Assembly (NCBI GenBank): GCA_937957685.1
Contig: CALGAO010000034.1
Span: 1 to 40,617, forward strand
Reading direction: 5' to 3'
DNA from: an uncultured Paenibacillaceae bacterium
Lineage (GTDB): Bacteria; Bacillota; Bacilli; Paenibacillales; DA-C8
Length of the DNA stretch: 40,617 bases
Each line of letters starts with the position of its first letter. Positions within the stretch are counted from its first letter, which is position 1. The translations under genes and the position numbers were made by a program. The notes under the pieces are model-generated. The model had not been told where the DNA came from. It saw nothing but the letters and a program-made list of their open reading frames with translations, and searched no databases. Of the stretch, positions 9,677-18,549 are shown one piece after another.

Positions 9677-11800
9677 TCACACGGGCGACCACCAATTCCA
9701 GCGGCCAAACAGCTTCATCAGAACCGGCACGAGCCCCATGCGGATAACGGTCGCATCGATGAACAACGCCGCAGCGATGCCGATCCCCAGCTGTTTGACG
9801 CCAGCCACATCGGCTAAGGAGAACGGCAACGTGACCGCGATCATAATCGCCGCGGCCAGCGTGATGACGCGCCCCGAGGACACCATCCCATGCCGTACGG
9901 CCAGATCATTGTTTCCTGCGGCCCGGTACGCTTCATAGATGCGGGATACGAGAAATACGCCATAGTCCATGCTGATCCCGAACACCAATCCAAAGATAAA
10001 GACAGGGATCATGATCGCGATTCCGCCCGGCTCGATGCCGAACCGCCCATCCTGACAGATCCATGTGATGATCCCATATGAGGCGCCAAGGCTAAGCAGA
10101 TTCATGAAGATCGTCTTCAGCGGGATCAGGAGCGAACGAAATGCCGCGAACAAGATCACATAATTGATCAGGATGATGAAGGCAATCGTATAAGGAATGT
10201 GGCGGAAGATCGTGTCATGGACTTCCTGTACATACTTCGCTTCCCCGCCCAGCTGGAATGGCAGCTCCGCCCTCTCTCCTCTCTGTTCCCACCGCCTCAG
10301 CCACTCATGTACTTGACGATCGTTTGGCCTGCCGCGCAGCGTCACTTCGTACAGCATATAACTCCCACTGATCGATCGTTGCAAGATCCGCTGATAGCGA
10401 TCCTGATACTCCGGTTTCTCTAGCATCCGATACAGTTGTTCACCATCCATGCCCGCAAGGGAGAAGATCGACTGTACCTGCATCACCTCTGGATCGCCGC
10501 GCAACTGCCTTTCGATCTGATAAGCCTCCATGAGGTGCTGCTTCGACAACGGTTCATGTTCGCCGCCCAACACAACATAGATAAGCGATTGCTCGCGAAG
10601 TCCGGAACCCTCCAGCCAACGTTCATAGGCAAGGCGCGATTCAGCTGCCTGTGGCAAGGAAGTGGCATCCGGGACTTCCAACCGCAAGCGATCCAGCGGG
10701 GATAAGCCCACGAGGAGCAACACTGCCGACAAGATACCGATTAGAAAAGGACGTTTCATGACAAATGCTGACCAGCTATGCCAGAGCGATGTTCGATTGC
10801 TCGAAACGTCTCCTGGCGCGCGAATATACGGCAGCAAGACAGCCATGAGCGCTGGTACAAGTGTATATGCGGCTATCAGCGAGATTAACAGCACCGTGAT
10901 CGAAGCAATCGCGATAGAAGCAAACATCGGCAACGGGATGAACAGAACTCCAGCCAGTCCGCATAGCACACAGGCTGCCGACCACAGCACCGCCTTCCCC
11001 GCAGTCCGCATCGTCACGAGCAGAGCTTGTCCATCCGAATGAACGTTGAGCTCCTCACGGAAGCGGCTGACGATCAGCAAGGCAAAATCGATGCTGAGAG
11101 CGAGACCCACCATCGGAATCACGTTCAACACGAAATTGGACAGCTCCAGGTGTCGTCCTGCCAGCGTTGTGATGCCCATCGCTGTGATGACGGACGCAAG
11201 TCCAGATATGATCGGCAGAACAGCTGTCGTGATACCGCGGAAAGCGATCCACATCAATAACGCTGCGATCGGGATTCCCATCAGTTCCGCTCGCGTTAGA
11301 TCTCTTCTGCTCGCTGCATTGACATCTGCCTGCACCACCTGCTTGCCCGTCAGCTTGATGTCCACATGAGCAAGCTGAGGCAACCTGCTCCGCACTTCAT
11401 CAACCATATGCAGTTGCTCGTATGGAGCCAGGGCGAATTCCAGTAATACATAGACCTCGCCTTGCCTCTTGCTGCTCCCGCTCGTCAGCATGATCTGTTT
11501 CAGTCCTGGAGCACCTTGAAGCTTCGAGACCGTCTCCTGGACGGCATGCGCGAACTCCGCCTCACTCGCTGAGCTCTTCGCCGTGATCACGATGATCATC
11601 GGATCTACAGGCAGATGAAACTGCTCGCTGATGATCCGATTCACTTCTTCGTATGAGCCGGTTGGCGTAAGTCCGTGGCTCCTAAGCTCATCGGGCAATT
11701 GAAGCGCATAATATCCAAAACCTATGACGAGAGTGAGCCACAGGACGAGTGCCCATCCGGCATGCTTGTACGATCTGGCGGCCAACCTGTCGATGCCCAT
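9677..11800 (-). CDS. MMPL/RND family transporter, last gene of the type III PKS cluster
   Basis: A 707-residue membrane protein with the RND duplicated layout: an N-terminal membrane segment, a large extracytoplasmic loop (about 40-170), a block of helices, a second loop (about 380-520) and a final block of helices. It resembles MmpL and YdfJ proteins, which export lipids or hydrophobic compounds by proton motive force. The frame is open to ATG 11824, but GATGAGGTGG lies 8-9 nt before the ATG at 11800 and nothing suitable precedes 11824, so 11800 is preferred. It follows the FAD oxidoreductase gene by about 95 bp. Context suggests it exports the cluster product; that is inference. Confidence 0.88.
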   Translation of the reverse strand: MGIDRLAARSYKHAGWALVLWLTLVIGFGYYALQLPDELRSHGLTPTGSYEEVNRIISEQFHLPVDPMIIVITAKSSASEAEFAHAVQETVSKLQGAPGLKQIMLTSGSSKRQGEVYVLLEFALAPYEQLHMVDEVRSRLPQLAHVDIKLTGKQVVQADVNAASRRDLTRAELMGIPIAALLMWIAFRGITTAVLPIISGLASVITAMGITTLAGRHLELSNFVLNVIPMVGLALSIDFALLIVSRFREELNVHSDGQALLVTMRTAGKAVLWSAACVLCGLAGVLFIPLPMFASIAIASITVLLISLIAAYTLVPALMAVLLPYIRAPGDVSSNRTSLWHSWSAFVMKRPFLIGILSAVLLLVGLSPLDRLRLEVPDATSLPQAAESRLAYERWLEGSGLREQSLIYVVLGGEHEPLSKQHLMEAYQIERQLRGDPEVMQVQSIFSLAGMDGEQLYRMLEKPEYQDRYQRILQRSISGSYMLYEVTLRGRPNDRQVHEWLRRWEQRGERAELPFQLGGEAKYVQEVHDTIFRHIPYTIAFIILINYVILFAAFRSLLIPLKTIFMNLLSLGASYGIITWICQDGRFGIEPGGIAIMIPVFIFGLVFGISMDYGVFLVSRIYEAYRAAGNNDLAVRHGMVSSGRVITLAAAIMIAVTLPFSLADVAGVKQLGIGIAAALFIDATVIRMGLVPVLMKLFGRWNWWSPV

Positions 11801-11895
11801 CGCGAATAGCCACCTCATCATCATAAAGTTTAAGCGGTGTCAGAACTAGATGTTGCGTCAATCTATGTCATCCAGATTGCTGATATTTAATAGTG

Positions 11896-13044
11896 TTAAA
11901 TATTCAATCTGGTCGCTCGCACGATCCGTCTGGAGATGCCTGGCCAATATTGAATCGCTGGCCCAAGCACTCTTGGCAGCCAAGGATGAACGACACAGCG
12001 ATGAGCGAGACGTCCCCAGCGAAGAGGGGCATGAACTTTGCGATGCACGGCCTGCTCATACTGATAACGCCATTCCTGCAGGTCGATCAGCCCGCGCAGA
12101 TAGCGGTCAGCGATATAGGCACATTCACGGGCTGTATACAGTGCGATCGACATGCCGTCCCCGCAGAGCGGCGGAATCATCAACCCCGCATCTCCGATGA
12201 GCGGGAATTGCTCTGATTCATCCCACAGGCGCGGCTGCTTGCCCAAGACAATCGGATGAACGGATGCCTGGGATGTCTCTACCGGCATCGCTCCCTGCAA
12301 TCTCGATCGCAACAAACGATTGCCGCGAGCAGCGAACTCCAGCTTCTCCAGGATCGATTCGGGTCCCTGTACACGGTCGTTGCGGATCAGAGCAGCAACA
12401 TTGGCCTTGCCTTCATCGATTGGAGCGACGCCGACGTATCCGCCAGGTACCGTGTACAGTTCAACGGCATGCTTCAGAGCCAGATTCGTGTAGTGGGATT
12501 TGAGCCCGATATAGACCGGTTCCGAACTGTCTGGCACGATCGAGGCATCCGTCTGGACACGCTGGCTGCCCCATGCGCCGATTACGGCTCTGGCGGCGAA
12601 ACAACGCCGCTCACCGCCTTGTCTTGCCTCCACCAAGTATCGATCATCATCACGGCGGATGCGCGTGATCAAGGTGCGGGTCGCGATCTGCACTCCAACA
12701 GATGCGGCGGCCATATGTAAGGCAGCGTCCAACCGATATCTGCTGATGCCGTAGGCGATATCGGGCAGGGGCAAGTGGATCGGCCGGCCTTGTCCCATAT
12801 AGAGCTTCGCATGGTTGATCCGCTCAGGCTGCAGGAGTTCCACACTGCTGAGCAACCCTAGTTCATCTAAGATGGACTTTGCTTCTGGGGAGAGGAACTC
12901 CCCGCAAACTTTATGTCGGGGAAAGCTGCGTCGGTCGCAGCAGATCGTTCTCCATCCTCTCTCCTGCAACGCCTTCGCTGCACTGATGCCAGCCAATCCT
13001 GCACCCGCGACCACCACGTCGTATATGTCGTAGATCAAGGTCAT
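11896..13044 (-). CDS. FAD-dependent oxidoreductase (geranylgeranyl-reductase/aromatic hydroxylase-like) of the PKS cluster
   Basis: A 382-residue flavoprotein. The Rossmann FAD motif VVVAGAGLAGISAAKAL has its glycines at 14, 16 and 19. HKVCGEFLSPEA follows at the position where GGR-type and PHBH-type flavoproteins carry a conserved Cys-Gly-Glu, and FPLIGDAGLMIPPLCGDGM is the second FAD-binding motif. The likely role is hydroxylation or reduction of the polyketide product. The frame opens with GTG at 13047, but CGGAG 9 nt before the ATG at 13044 makes that the better start. It lies 60 bp after the methyltransferase gene and 95 bp before the MMPL gene. Confidence 0.88.
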   Translation of the reverse strand: MTLIYDIYDVVVAGAGLAGISAAKALQERGWRTICCDRRSFPRHKVCGEFLSPEAKSILDELGLLSSVELLQPERINHAKLYMGQGRPIHLPLPDIAYGISRYRLDAALHMAAASVGVQIATRTLITRIRRDDDRYLVEARQGGERRCFAARAVIGAWGSQRVQTDASIVPDSSEPVYIGLKSHYTNLALKHAVELYTVPGGYVGVAPIDEGKANVAALIRNDRVQGPESILEKLEFAARGNRLLRSRLQGAMPVETSQASVHPIVLGKQPRLWDESEQFPLIGDAGLMIPPLCGDGMSIALYTARECAYIADRYLRGLIDLQEWRYQYEQAVHRKVHAPLRWGRLAHRCVVHPWLPRVLGPAIQYWPGISRRIVRATRLNI

Positions 13045-13104
13045 CACACTCCACTCCGTTCATCCAGCGTTCAATAAGGTGAGTCCTGGCAAGATGAACG
13101 ATGT

Positions 13105-13815
13105 CTACCCGTTCTGCCTGCTGACGGTAACCGCGTACCGGAACAATGGCCGCCATGCATAGTTAAGGTTATAACCCGGCAACGCTTCGTTGAGCGCACG
13201 CCAATCGGCAGCCCGGAAACCCCGGGCAACGGACAGTGGGCCGTCATGACGAATGAACGGGTTTCGCGAAACGAGTCTGGTCACGAGCCAGACCGCTGCC
13301 CATGGAATCGGATGGCGATGGATGTCGCTGATGACGACTCCGAAGCGGCTGATGCTGACTAAACGTTCCACCATAGCGGGAAGCTCTGCTGAAGAGAAAT
13401 GATGGGCAAACTGTGAGGCGGTTACGATATCTGCACAGTGCGGCGGGATGGATCTTAGATCGCCACTTCGAACTTCCACTCTGGGTTCACTGTGAAAGTA
13501 CTGCCGCGCCTCCATACAAGCTTCTTCGGACCGGTCGATCAGGATGATGCGCATCTCGATCTGATGACGATCCGCGAAACGGAGGAGCTGCTTGTTCACA
13601 TCACCGGAGCCTGCGCCAATATCGAGGACGGTGAGTTTATTCGGCTTGCCGAAACTTGACCACAGTTGCCTGACTCCATACAACACAGGTGCAGATGCTC
13701 CGAAGATCTTGTTGAGCCGCCGCAGGTGGCGGTACGCTTCCTGCAGCTCACGGCCAGCCCGCACTTCATCCATCCATTCCTTACGCTGATCTCTCTCACG
13801 CAGACTGCCGATCAT
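13105..13815 (-). CDS. Class I SAM-dependent methyltransferase of the PKS cluster
   Basis: A 236-residue soluble methyltransferase. Motif I is VLDIGAGSGD at 63-72, followed by IILIDRSEEA (motif II acidic residue) and DIVTASQFAHHF (motif IV region). The C-terminal third is typical of UbiE-like or small-molecule O/C-methyltransferases. The ATG at 13815 has GGAGG 7 nt upstream and lies inside the end of the PKS gene (20-bp overlap), which suggests translational coupling. By analogy with SrsB in Streptomyces griseus it may methylate the phenolic product; the substrate is inferred from context only. Confidence 0.88.
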   Translation of the reverse strand: MIGSLRERDQRKEWMDEVRAGRELQEAYRHLRRLNKIFGASAPVLYGVRQLWSSFGKPNKLTVLDIGAGSGDVNKQLLRFADRHQIEMRIILIDRSEEACMEARQYFHSEPRVEVRSGDLRSIPPHCADIVTASQFAHHFSSAELPAMVERLVSISRFGVVISDIHRHPIPWAAVWLVTRLVSRNPFIRHDGPLSVARGFRAADWRALNEALPGYNLNYAWRPLFRYAVTVSRQNG

Positions 13816-14950
13816 GATCTTGCCTCCGATATGAGATGTCCTGCTGACTACGCCTAAATGTCAATCTGCTCATCTCCAGCGTAAGACCAGGGCCAAATGC
13901 CAACGCCAAGCCATCCTGTACGGGGATCTCCTGAGAGACGAACCTTCGCTTCAATTCCTGTATGACGAACAAGATAGTCGCAGAAGACATATTGCCGTAA
14001 TCGCGCAGGATGCGGCGGCTAGGCTCAGTGATCTCATCGCTTAGTTCCAACGTCTCCTGCACGGCATCGATGATCGCTCTTCCGCCAGGATGAATCGCCC
14101 AGCATGCGGTATTCGCAACATCAGCAAACGTCTCCAACCGCTCACGCACATGATGACCAATCAGTCTCGGAATATCAGGAGACAAGTACAAATCGAAGCC
14201 ATAGCTGCCTACGTCCCATGTCATGACTTGCGCACAATTCGGCAGCAGCTCGGAGCGATCATCCTCCAGAACGATCCTCACATCCTGCTCAGTTGCTCTG
14301 CCGATCACACAGGACGAGGCGCCATCACCAAAGAATGATGCCGCAAACAGTTCCTCACGCACGCGACAAGGTTGAATATGCAAGGTGCATAGCTCAACGC
14401 AGACGACGAGGATGACGGCATCCGTAGAGGCAATGGCAAGCTGCCTCGCCAGATTCACGGCTCTCAGTCCGGCTGCGCAACCCGTAAAAGTAAGCGGTAC
14501 ACGATTCACATTCGCCCTTAGCTCCAGTTCACGAACTAGTTCCGCATCAAGACCTGGAAGATACTGGCCGGTACAGCTGACTGTCAATAGATGTGTCACC
14601 GATGATGGATGAACCGCCCCATCGGCTAAGGCGCGATAAGCTGCCTGTTTGGCGAGCGGCAGAACTTCACGGCGATAGACCGCTATCCTCTCGCTCGTTG
14701 TCGGCGGATCATCGGATATGTATCGACAATCTGGCGCAGCTTCCAATAGATTGGGCTCGCAGGTGTACCTGGTGCTTACTCCGCAGCCGCGGAAGATACG
14801 TTTAGCGAAGCGAGCCATATCCCGATCTTCATGCAGTGCATCGGCCAACCGCTCAGCAGCGTCCTGTTGGTCGATCCGATAAGGCGGCACGGCAGTACCG
14901 ATGCCTAATATAGCGATTGGTGACAGTCTGTTCTCCAACTTTGCATCCAC
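13796..14950 (-). CDS. Type III polyketide synthase (chalcone/stilbene synthase family)
   Basis: A 384-residue ketosynthase homodimer-type enzyme that extends an acyl-CoA starter with malonyl-CoA and cyclises it to an alkylpyrone or alkylresorcinol. The catalytic triad is visible: C158 in LTFTGCAAGLRAV, H287 in WAIHPGGR and N320 in DYGNMSSATI. Length is normal. The start ATG at 14950 is preceded by GGGGGAG. It is first in a four-gene minus-strand set with a methyltransferase (20-bp overlap), a flavoprotein and an MMPL transporter. B. subtilis BpsA (BcsA) is a distant functional relative, but its partner there is the membrane methyltransferase BpsB, which is not present here. Confidence 0.93.
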   Translation of the reverse strand: MDAKLENRLSPIAILGIGTAVPPYRIDQQDAAERLADALHEDRDMARFAKRIFRGCGVSTRYTCEPNLLEAAPDCRYISDDPPTTSERIAVYRREVLPLAKQAAYRALADGAVHPSSVTHLLTVSCTGQYLPGLDAELVRELELRANVNRVPLTFTGCAAGLRAVNLARQLAIASTDAVILVVCVELCTLHIQPCRVREELFAASFFGDGASSCVIGRATEQDVRIVLEDDRSELLPNCAQVMTWDVGSYGFDLYLSPDIPRLIGHHVRERLETFADVANTACWAIHPGGRAIIDAVQETLELSDEITEPSRRILRDYGNMSSATILFVIQELKRRFVSQEIPVQDGLALAFGPGLTLEMSRLTFRRSQQDISYRRQDHDRQSA

Positions 14951-15034
14951 TCCCCCTGCTGGCTGCTCGATGGCCTATCTTATACCTTCATCGTATTCGT
15001 GCCTAACCGGAGTTATGACGAACTGCGGGATGGA

Positions 15035-15063
15035 TTGGACGATTCATGATTCGATGATATAAT
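15035..15063 (+). promoter_or_regulatory. Strong SigA-type promoter for the second MFS transporter
   Basis: TTGGAC (15035-15040), a 17-nt spacer and TATAAT (15058-15063). It lies 78 bp before the ATG of the MFS gene, in the divergent region shared with the type III PKS gene. Confidence 0.7.
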
Positions 15064-15140
15064 GTCTAGTATTTCTATGATTTCTTAAGGGTGTCGTAGG
15101 AGACGCCGCTTGATGACAACAACGGAGGATCGTGACTGCC

Positions 15141-16400
15141 ATGGAACCTGATTCATCGATGCAACGGACACAGACTCAATCGAAAACCAACCATATCCTG
15201 CTGCTGCTCGTCGTCTTTGGCGGCTTCTTCATCTTCGGGTTGTCGGAGAACATCAAGGGACCTGCCTTGCCGCGCATGCAAACAGACTTCACGCTGAGCG
15301 AGCTGCAACTTGGCTTCCTGCTCTCCTTAAACTCGCTTGGCTACCTGCTCGCATGCTCCTATACCGGCTGGCTCTCGCTGAGGATCGGAATCCGCAGCAC
15401 AGGCATCATCGCCTTCGTCTCAATGGCCGTATCTGGCATCCTGATGTATGCATCCACCAGTTATGGCTTGCTAACCGCCTCCTATTTTCTTCTGTATCTA
15501 GGCAACGGGATGCTGGAGATTGGGCTAGGCATTATGGCAGCTCGCATCTTCACCAGAAACACAGGCATGATGATGAATCTGTCGCATATTTTCTACGGAT
15601 TAAGTTCTACTGTCGCTCCGCTCCTCGCCTCATCGATGATGGGCTGGTCAGCGTTCGGCCACGATCTCGGCTGGCGGGGCATGTACCTGATCCTCCTGAT
15701 GTTGTCTCTGCTCCCGGTTATCCCAACGCTCTATGGCAAGTTTCCGGAGAGCGCCCAGACGGCCGAAGAACGCTTGCCGCTGAAAGGTTTCTTCCGCGAT
15801 CGAATCGCTTGGATGATCGTACTCATCCTCTCCTGCGGCGTTGTGGCAGAACTGTCGATCGGCAGTTGGCTTGTCAATTATCTAGAGAAGGCACACCAAT
15901 GGTCTACCGAAGATGCATCCGGCATGTTGTCTCTGTTCTTCCTCTTCTTCATGCTCTCCCGTCTGTTGCTCGGGCCCCTTACGGACCGAATCGGCTATCT
16001 GTTGTCGATCATCCTCCTGTCCGCGCTGGCTGGGCTATGCTGCATCGGCGGGATTCTGCTGAACGGTAAGGCAGCTGTGTTGTTTGCTGCAGCAGGCATT
16101 GGCGTTGCACCGATCTATCCGACCGTGATGGCGCTCCTTGCCAAGCGTTACCCGCGCGGCACGGAATCCGCGATCACATTCACCGTCACTTTGATGGGGA
16201 TCGGCAGTGTACTCGGCAATCTGCTCATCGGAGCCATCATCGACATCGCCAGCCGCTTCGCAGCCGCACAAGGCTGGGACAACGATATCAAGTTCGGCAT
16301 GCAGGCAGGATTTATGGTGATCGCCGCACTCTCTCTGCTCTGTTCCGTATTTGCCGCCGTACTGTATGTCCTTCTCCGCAGGAGGCATGAACTGCTGTAG
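15141..16400 (+). CDS. MFS transporter
   Basis: A 419-residue membrane protein with about 12 hydrophobic segments. The first cytoplasmic loop carries the degenerate MFS motif GWLSLRIGIRSTG, and helix 1 contains FIFGLSENIKGPALPRMQ, a feature of FucP/YfkF-like permeases. The substrate is unknown. The frame opens with GTG at 15132. GGAGG at 15124-15128 is only 3 nt from that GTG and 12 nt from the ATG at 15141, so the start is not certain; ATG is chosen as the more usual codon. It diverges from the PKS cluster and could be co-regulated with it through the shared intergenic region, which is speculation. Confidence 0.87.
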   Translation: MEPDSSMQRTQTQSKTNHILLLLVVFGGFFIFGLSENIKGPALPRMQTDFTLSELQLGFLLSLNSLGYLLACSYTGWLSLRIGIRSTGIIAFVSMAVSGILMYASTSYGLLTASYFLLYLGNGMLEIGLGIMAARIFTRNTGMMMNLSHIFYGLSSTVAPLLASSMMGWSAFGHDLGWRGMYLILLMLSLLPVIPTLYGKFPESAQTAEERLPLKGFFRDRIAWMIVLILSCGVVAELSIGSWLVNYLEKAHQWSTEDASGMLSLFFLFFMLSRLLLGPLTDRIGYLLSIILLSALAGLCCIGGILLNGKAAVLFAAAGIGVAPIYPTVMALLAKRYPRGTESAITFTVTLMGIGSVLGNLLIGAIIDIASRFAAAQGWDNDIKFGMQAGFMVIAALSLLCSVFAAVLYVLLRRRHELL

Positions 16401-16407
16401 ATACGAA

Positions 16408-16443
16408 AAGGGCTGTTATGGAACAGTCTCCATAACAGCCCTT
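16408..16443. terminator. Bidirectional hairpin between convergent genes
   Basis: Perfect 15-bp stem, AAGGGCTGTTATGGA (16408-16422) with its complement at 16429-16443, and a 6-nt loop. It sits between the MFS gene and the YqaA-like gene. T-runs are short on both sides. Confidence 0.75.
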
Positions 16444-16454
16444 AAACACGAAGA

Positions 16455-17186
16455 TCACTTGCCTTCGGATAGTTCCATCGCAGCTGCAACGCGCGATGGT
16501 CCATCGGCACGACTTGAGCCTTCCGCTCGCGAAGCACCTTCTGCTCGATCCGCTTCTTCTGCATGAAGTGTTGCATCAGATTCCGCAGCAGCAGCTTGAG
16601 CTTGCTCATGTGCTTCTCTGAGCATTTTCTTCTTCTGATGTCTCCGCTTCAGTATGATGCCAATCACCAAGAGCGGTACGACGGTCACCGTTAAGTACAG
16701 CGAAACGTCCTTCACCATGCCTTCTGCGGCACGCCCGAACAGATAGAACAATCCGCCGACGATATAGAACTTCGCCGCTCTCCCGATCGCGGCATAAACC
16801 ATCAGCTTCCACAGCGGGAAGTTCAGAAAGCCGGAAAGTATCGTAAACACTTTAAACGGAATCGGGGTAAATGCCCCGATGAGGATCGCAGCTTCACCGT
16901 TCTTCTGGAACATCCTCGTAGCAGCATCGATCCATTGCTTCTTAAGGATGTGGTACAGAAGTGCTTTGCCTAAGAGTCTGCCAATCAGATACCCGATCGG
17001 CGTCCCGCACAGACAAGCGAGAAAACCTGCTGTTGCAAGCCATAAAGCATCCTGCGGATGGACGAGACTAAGCGAGACTTGCGTAAAAAATGCAGGAATC
17101 GGAAAAATAATCGCATCGATAAATGCGTGGATGGCCAGGCCTAATGCCCCATAATCCTTAAGAAAATCTGCGATACTCTGTAACAT
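16455..17186 (-). CDS. YqaA/DedA-family (VTT-domain) membrane protein
   Basis: A 243-residue membrane protein. The VTT/SNARE-associated core is seen in HAFIDAIIFPIPAFF, GTPIGYLIGRLLGK and FTPIPFKVFTILSGF, followed by two more hydrophobic segments (about 130-180). DedA-family proteins are linked to membrane homeostasis and lipid or undecaprenyl-phosphate flipping; the specific substrate here is unknown. After the last helix comes a basic stretch (LKRRHQKKK) and an unusual 50-residue cytoplasmic tail rich in Ala, Glu, Arg and Ser, with short repeats such as RAEGASRAEGSSRADGPSR. The start ATG at 17186 follows an AAGGAGATGGGAG region. Confidence 0.88.
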   Translation of the reverse strand: MLQSIADFLKDYGALGLAIHAFIDAIIFPIPAFFTQVSLSLVHPQDALWLATAGFLACLCGTPIGYLIGRLLGKALLYHILKKQWIDAATRMFQKNGEAAILIGAFTPIPFKVFTILSGFLNFPLWKLMVYAAIGRAAKFYIVGGLFYLFGRAAEGMVKDVSLYLTVTVVPLLVIGIILKRRHQKKKMLREAHEQAQAAAAESDATLHAEEADRAEGASRAEGSSRADGPSRVAAAMELSEGK

Positions 17187-17210
17187 CTCCCATCTCCTTT
17201 GTCTAAAGGT

Positions 17211-17804
17211 TTATACAGACGATCGAACATGGCCAAGCATGATCGAAGAAGCATTCGAGTTTGCAGCACTCCTGTTCGACTGACGCAGATAATCCCGCAG
17301 ATAACCGGAATAGATCAATTCGAGAGATTCAGAGTTCGCAAAGTCCGATGGTCTCGTAAACGACGAGCATTTGGGCACGATGTTCAGCCCTGCCTGTTCA
17401 AACAGAAAAGCAACAAACTGAGAGCAGAAAAAGGCATAGTCGCGTTTAATCTTGATATTGAACATCACGCCAAACAAGCCAAGCAGATTATACTTGTACA
17501 GATGCGCTTCTCTCTCAAATCTTCTGATATTGTTTCTGATTTGATTGTAATGCTTCTCTTGAATCATGCACATATAGACAGCACATGTGGCGTCGCGAAA
17601 CAATTCCCCGCAAAAATCCTCTTTCACGAACCCGCCAACAAACGGATTGCCTGGACGTTTGCGGCCAAAGCTGTACACTTCTCTCAACTCAGAATCAAAA
17701 GCAATAGAGGTATGATTCAGTGGTGCTCTGGTGTACATGCGAATCATGCGCGTAAACCAAGTTCCCGTATCTGTTAGCACAATATAGATTGGTTTTTCAG
17801 CCAC
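17211..17804 (-). CDS. Putative permuted NlpC/P60-type cysteine hydrolase (unknown function)
   Basis: A soluble protein of about 197 residues. NHTSIAFD places a conserved His (H31) before a Cys (C127) in DYAFFCSQFVAFLFEQAG. The order His then Cys, each at the start of a strand or helix typical of the fold, is that of the circularly permuted NlpC/P60 (LRAT/YaeF-like) superfamily; this is recognition by pattern only. The frame is open to a GTG at 17852, with an ATG at 17831. GGATGTGA 7 nt before the GTG at 17804 is the only ribosome-binding-like sequence, so that start is used with reservation. No signal peptide, so a cytoplasmic role is likely. Confidence 0.6.
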   Translation of the reverse strand: MAEKPIYIVLTDTGTWFTRMIRMYTRAPLNHTSIAFDSELREVYSFGRKRPGNPFVGGFVKEDFCGELFRDATCAVYMCMIQEKHYNQIRNNIRRFEREAHLYKYNLLGLFGVMFNIKIKRDYAFFCSQFVAFLFEQAGLNIVPKCSSFTRPSDFANSESLELIYSGYLRDYLRQSNRSAANSNASSIMLGHVRSSV

Positions 17805-17995
17805 GTGACATTCACATCCATTTGTTTGCATTATGATCAAATCTGAGCACACGCTTGTAGAAGTATACCAATACCATTATACCTGATCAAGCGATTTCTT
17901 GTACCCTATTTTTTCAATCTATACTAATAACGAACTATATGCGGTTAAGGTTGCTGGTTTTGTATGTAAAGCCATTTAAGCAGTCGCTTTAAGCA

Positions 17996-18025
17996 TAAAA
18001 AAACCAGGTTGCAACGCAACCCGGT
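17996..18025 (-). terminator. Intrinsic terminator for the small LSm-like gene
   Basis: On the minus strand ACCGGGTTGC (18016-18025) pairs with GCAACCTGGT (18003-18012) around GTT, with a single mismatch or wobble, and a run of T follows (17996-18003). Confidence 0.88.
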
Positions 18026-18041
18026 CTACTCGCATGCTCGA

Positions 18042-18335
18042 TTATCCCAGCAGCGAGATCACAAGCAGTTCATAAAGGACAAGCGGCAGGATCACATTGG
18101 CAGCCGGATTATAGAATCCGGGGTAGAACAACCGTTCATACTCTGATTGAGGAACACTCAGATACAGATGCTTCTGATCGATCCCCGCAATGGTCCCTTC
18201 ATATACATGTCCGTCAATCGTCTGGACTCTTACCTTGCGGTGCATGCATCCGCTGCAGCAATGATGCACTGCCTCACGTATCCGATGGATCGCCTGGACC
18301 GCCTCAGGGTCCGCTTGATAGAGCAGCTCGTTCAT
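18042..18335 (-). CDS. Small conserved protein with LSm/SH3-like core
   Basis: A 97-residue protein of unknown function. After an N-terminal helix comes a cysteine cluster HHCCSGCMHR (25-34), then VRVQTIDGHVYEGTIAGID and HLYLSVP, a beta-strand pattern resembling LSm or SH3-like barrels (strand, turn G, EG, strand). The last 25 residues are hydrophobic (VILPLVLYELLVISLLG) and may pack against a membrane. The ATG at 18335 is preceded by GGGGTGG at 7 nt. It is a single-gene unit with its own terminator. Proteins of this layout occur in Bacillales, but I know of no assigned role. Confidence 0.75.
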   Translation of the reverse strand: MNELLYQADPEAVQAIHRIREAVHHCCSGCMHRKVRVQTIDGHVYEGTIAGIDQKHLYLSVPQSEYERLFYPGFYNPAANVILPLVLYELLVISLLG

Positions 18336-18549
18336 TCATCATCCACCCCTGCTGGTCGATTAGTCGGTTCCATACACCATATGCATAGGCGTTTGTGATG
18401 TGTCAACGGCCCGGAAATTGGGCGTGGGTCAGCAGACAAGCGAATGCATCAAGCGAGCAAATATTGCTACGGATAAGGCAAAGGCACATGGATATCATAA
18501 TGGTCGGAAGGCCAGCCACACAAATATTCTGGAGAAAGGAAGTTGAACG

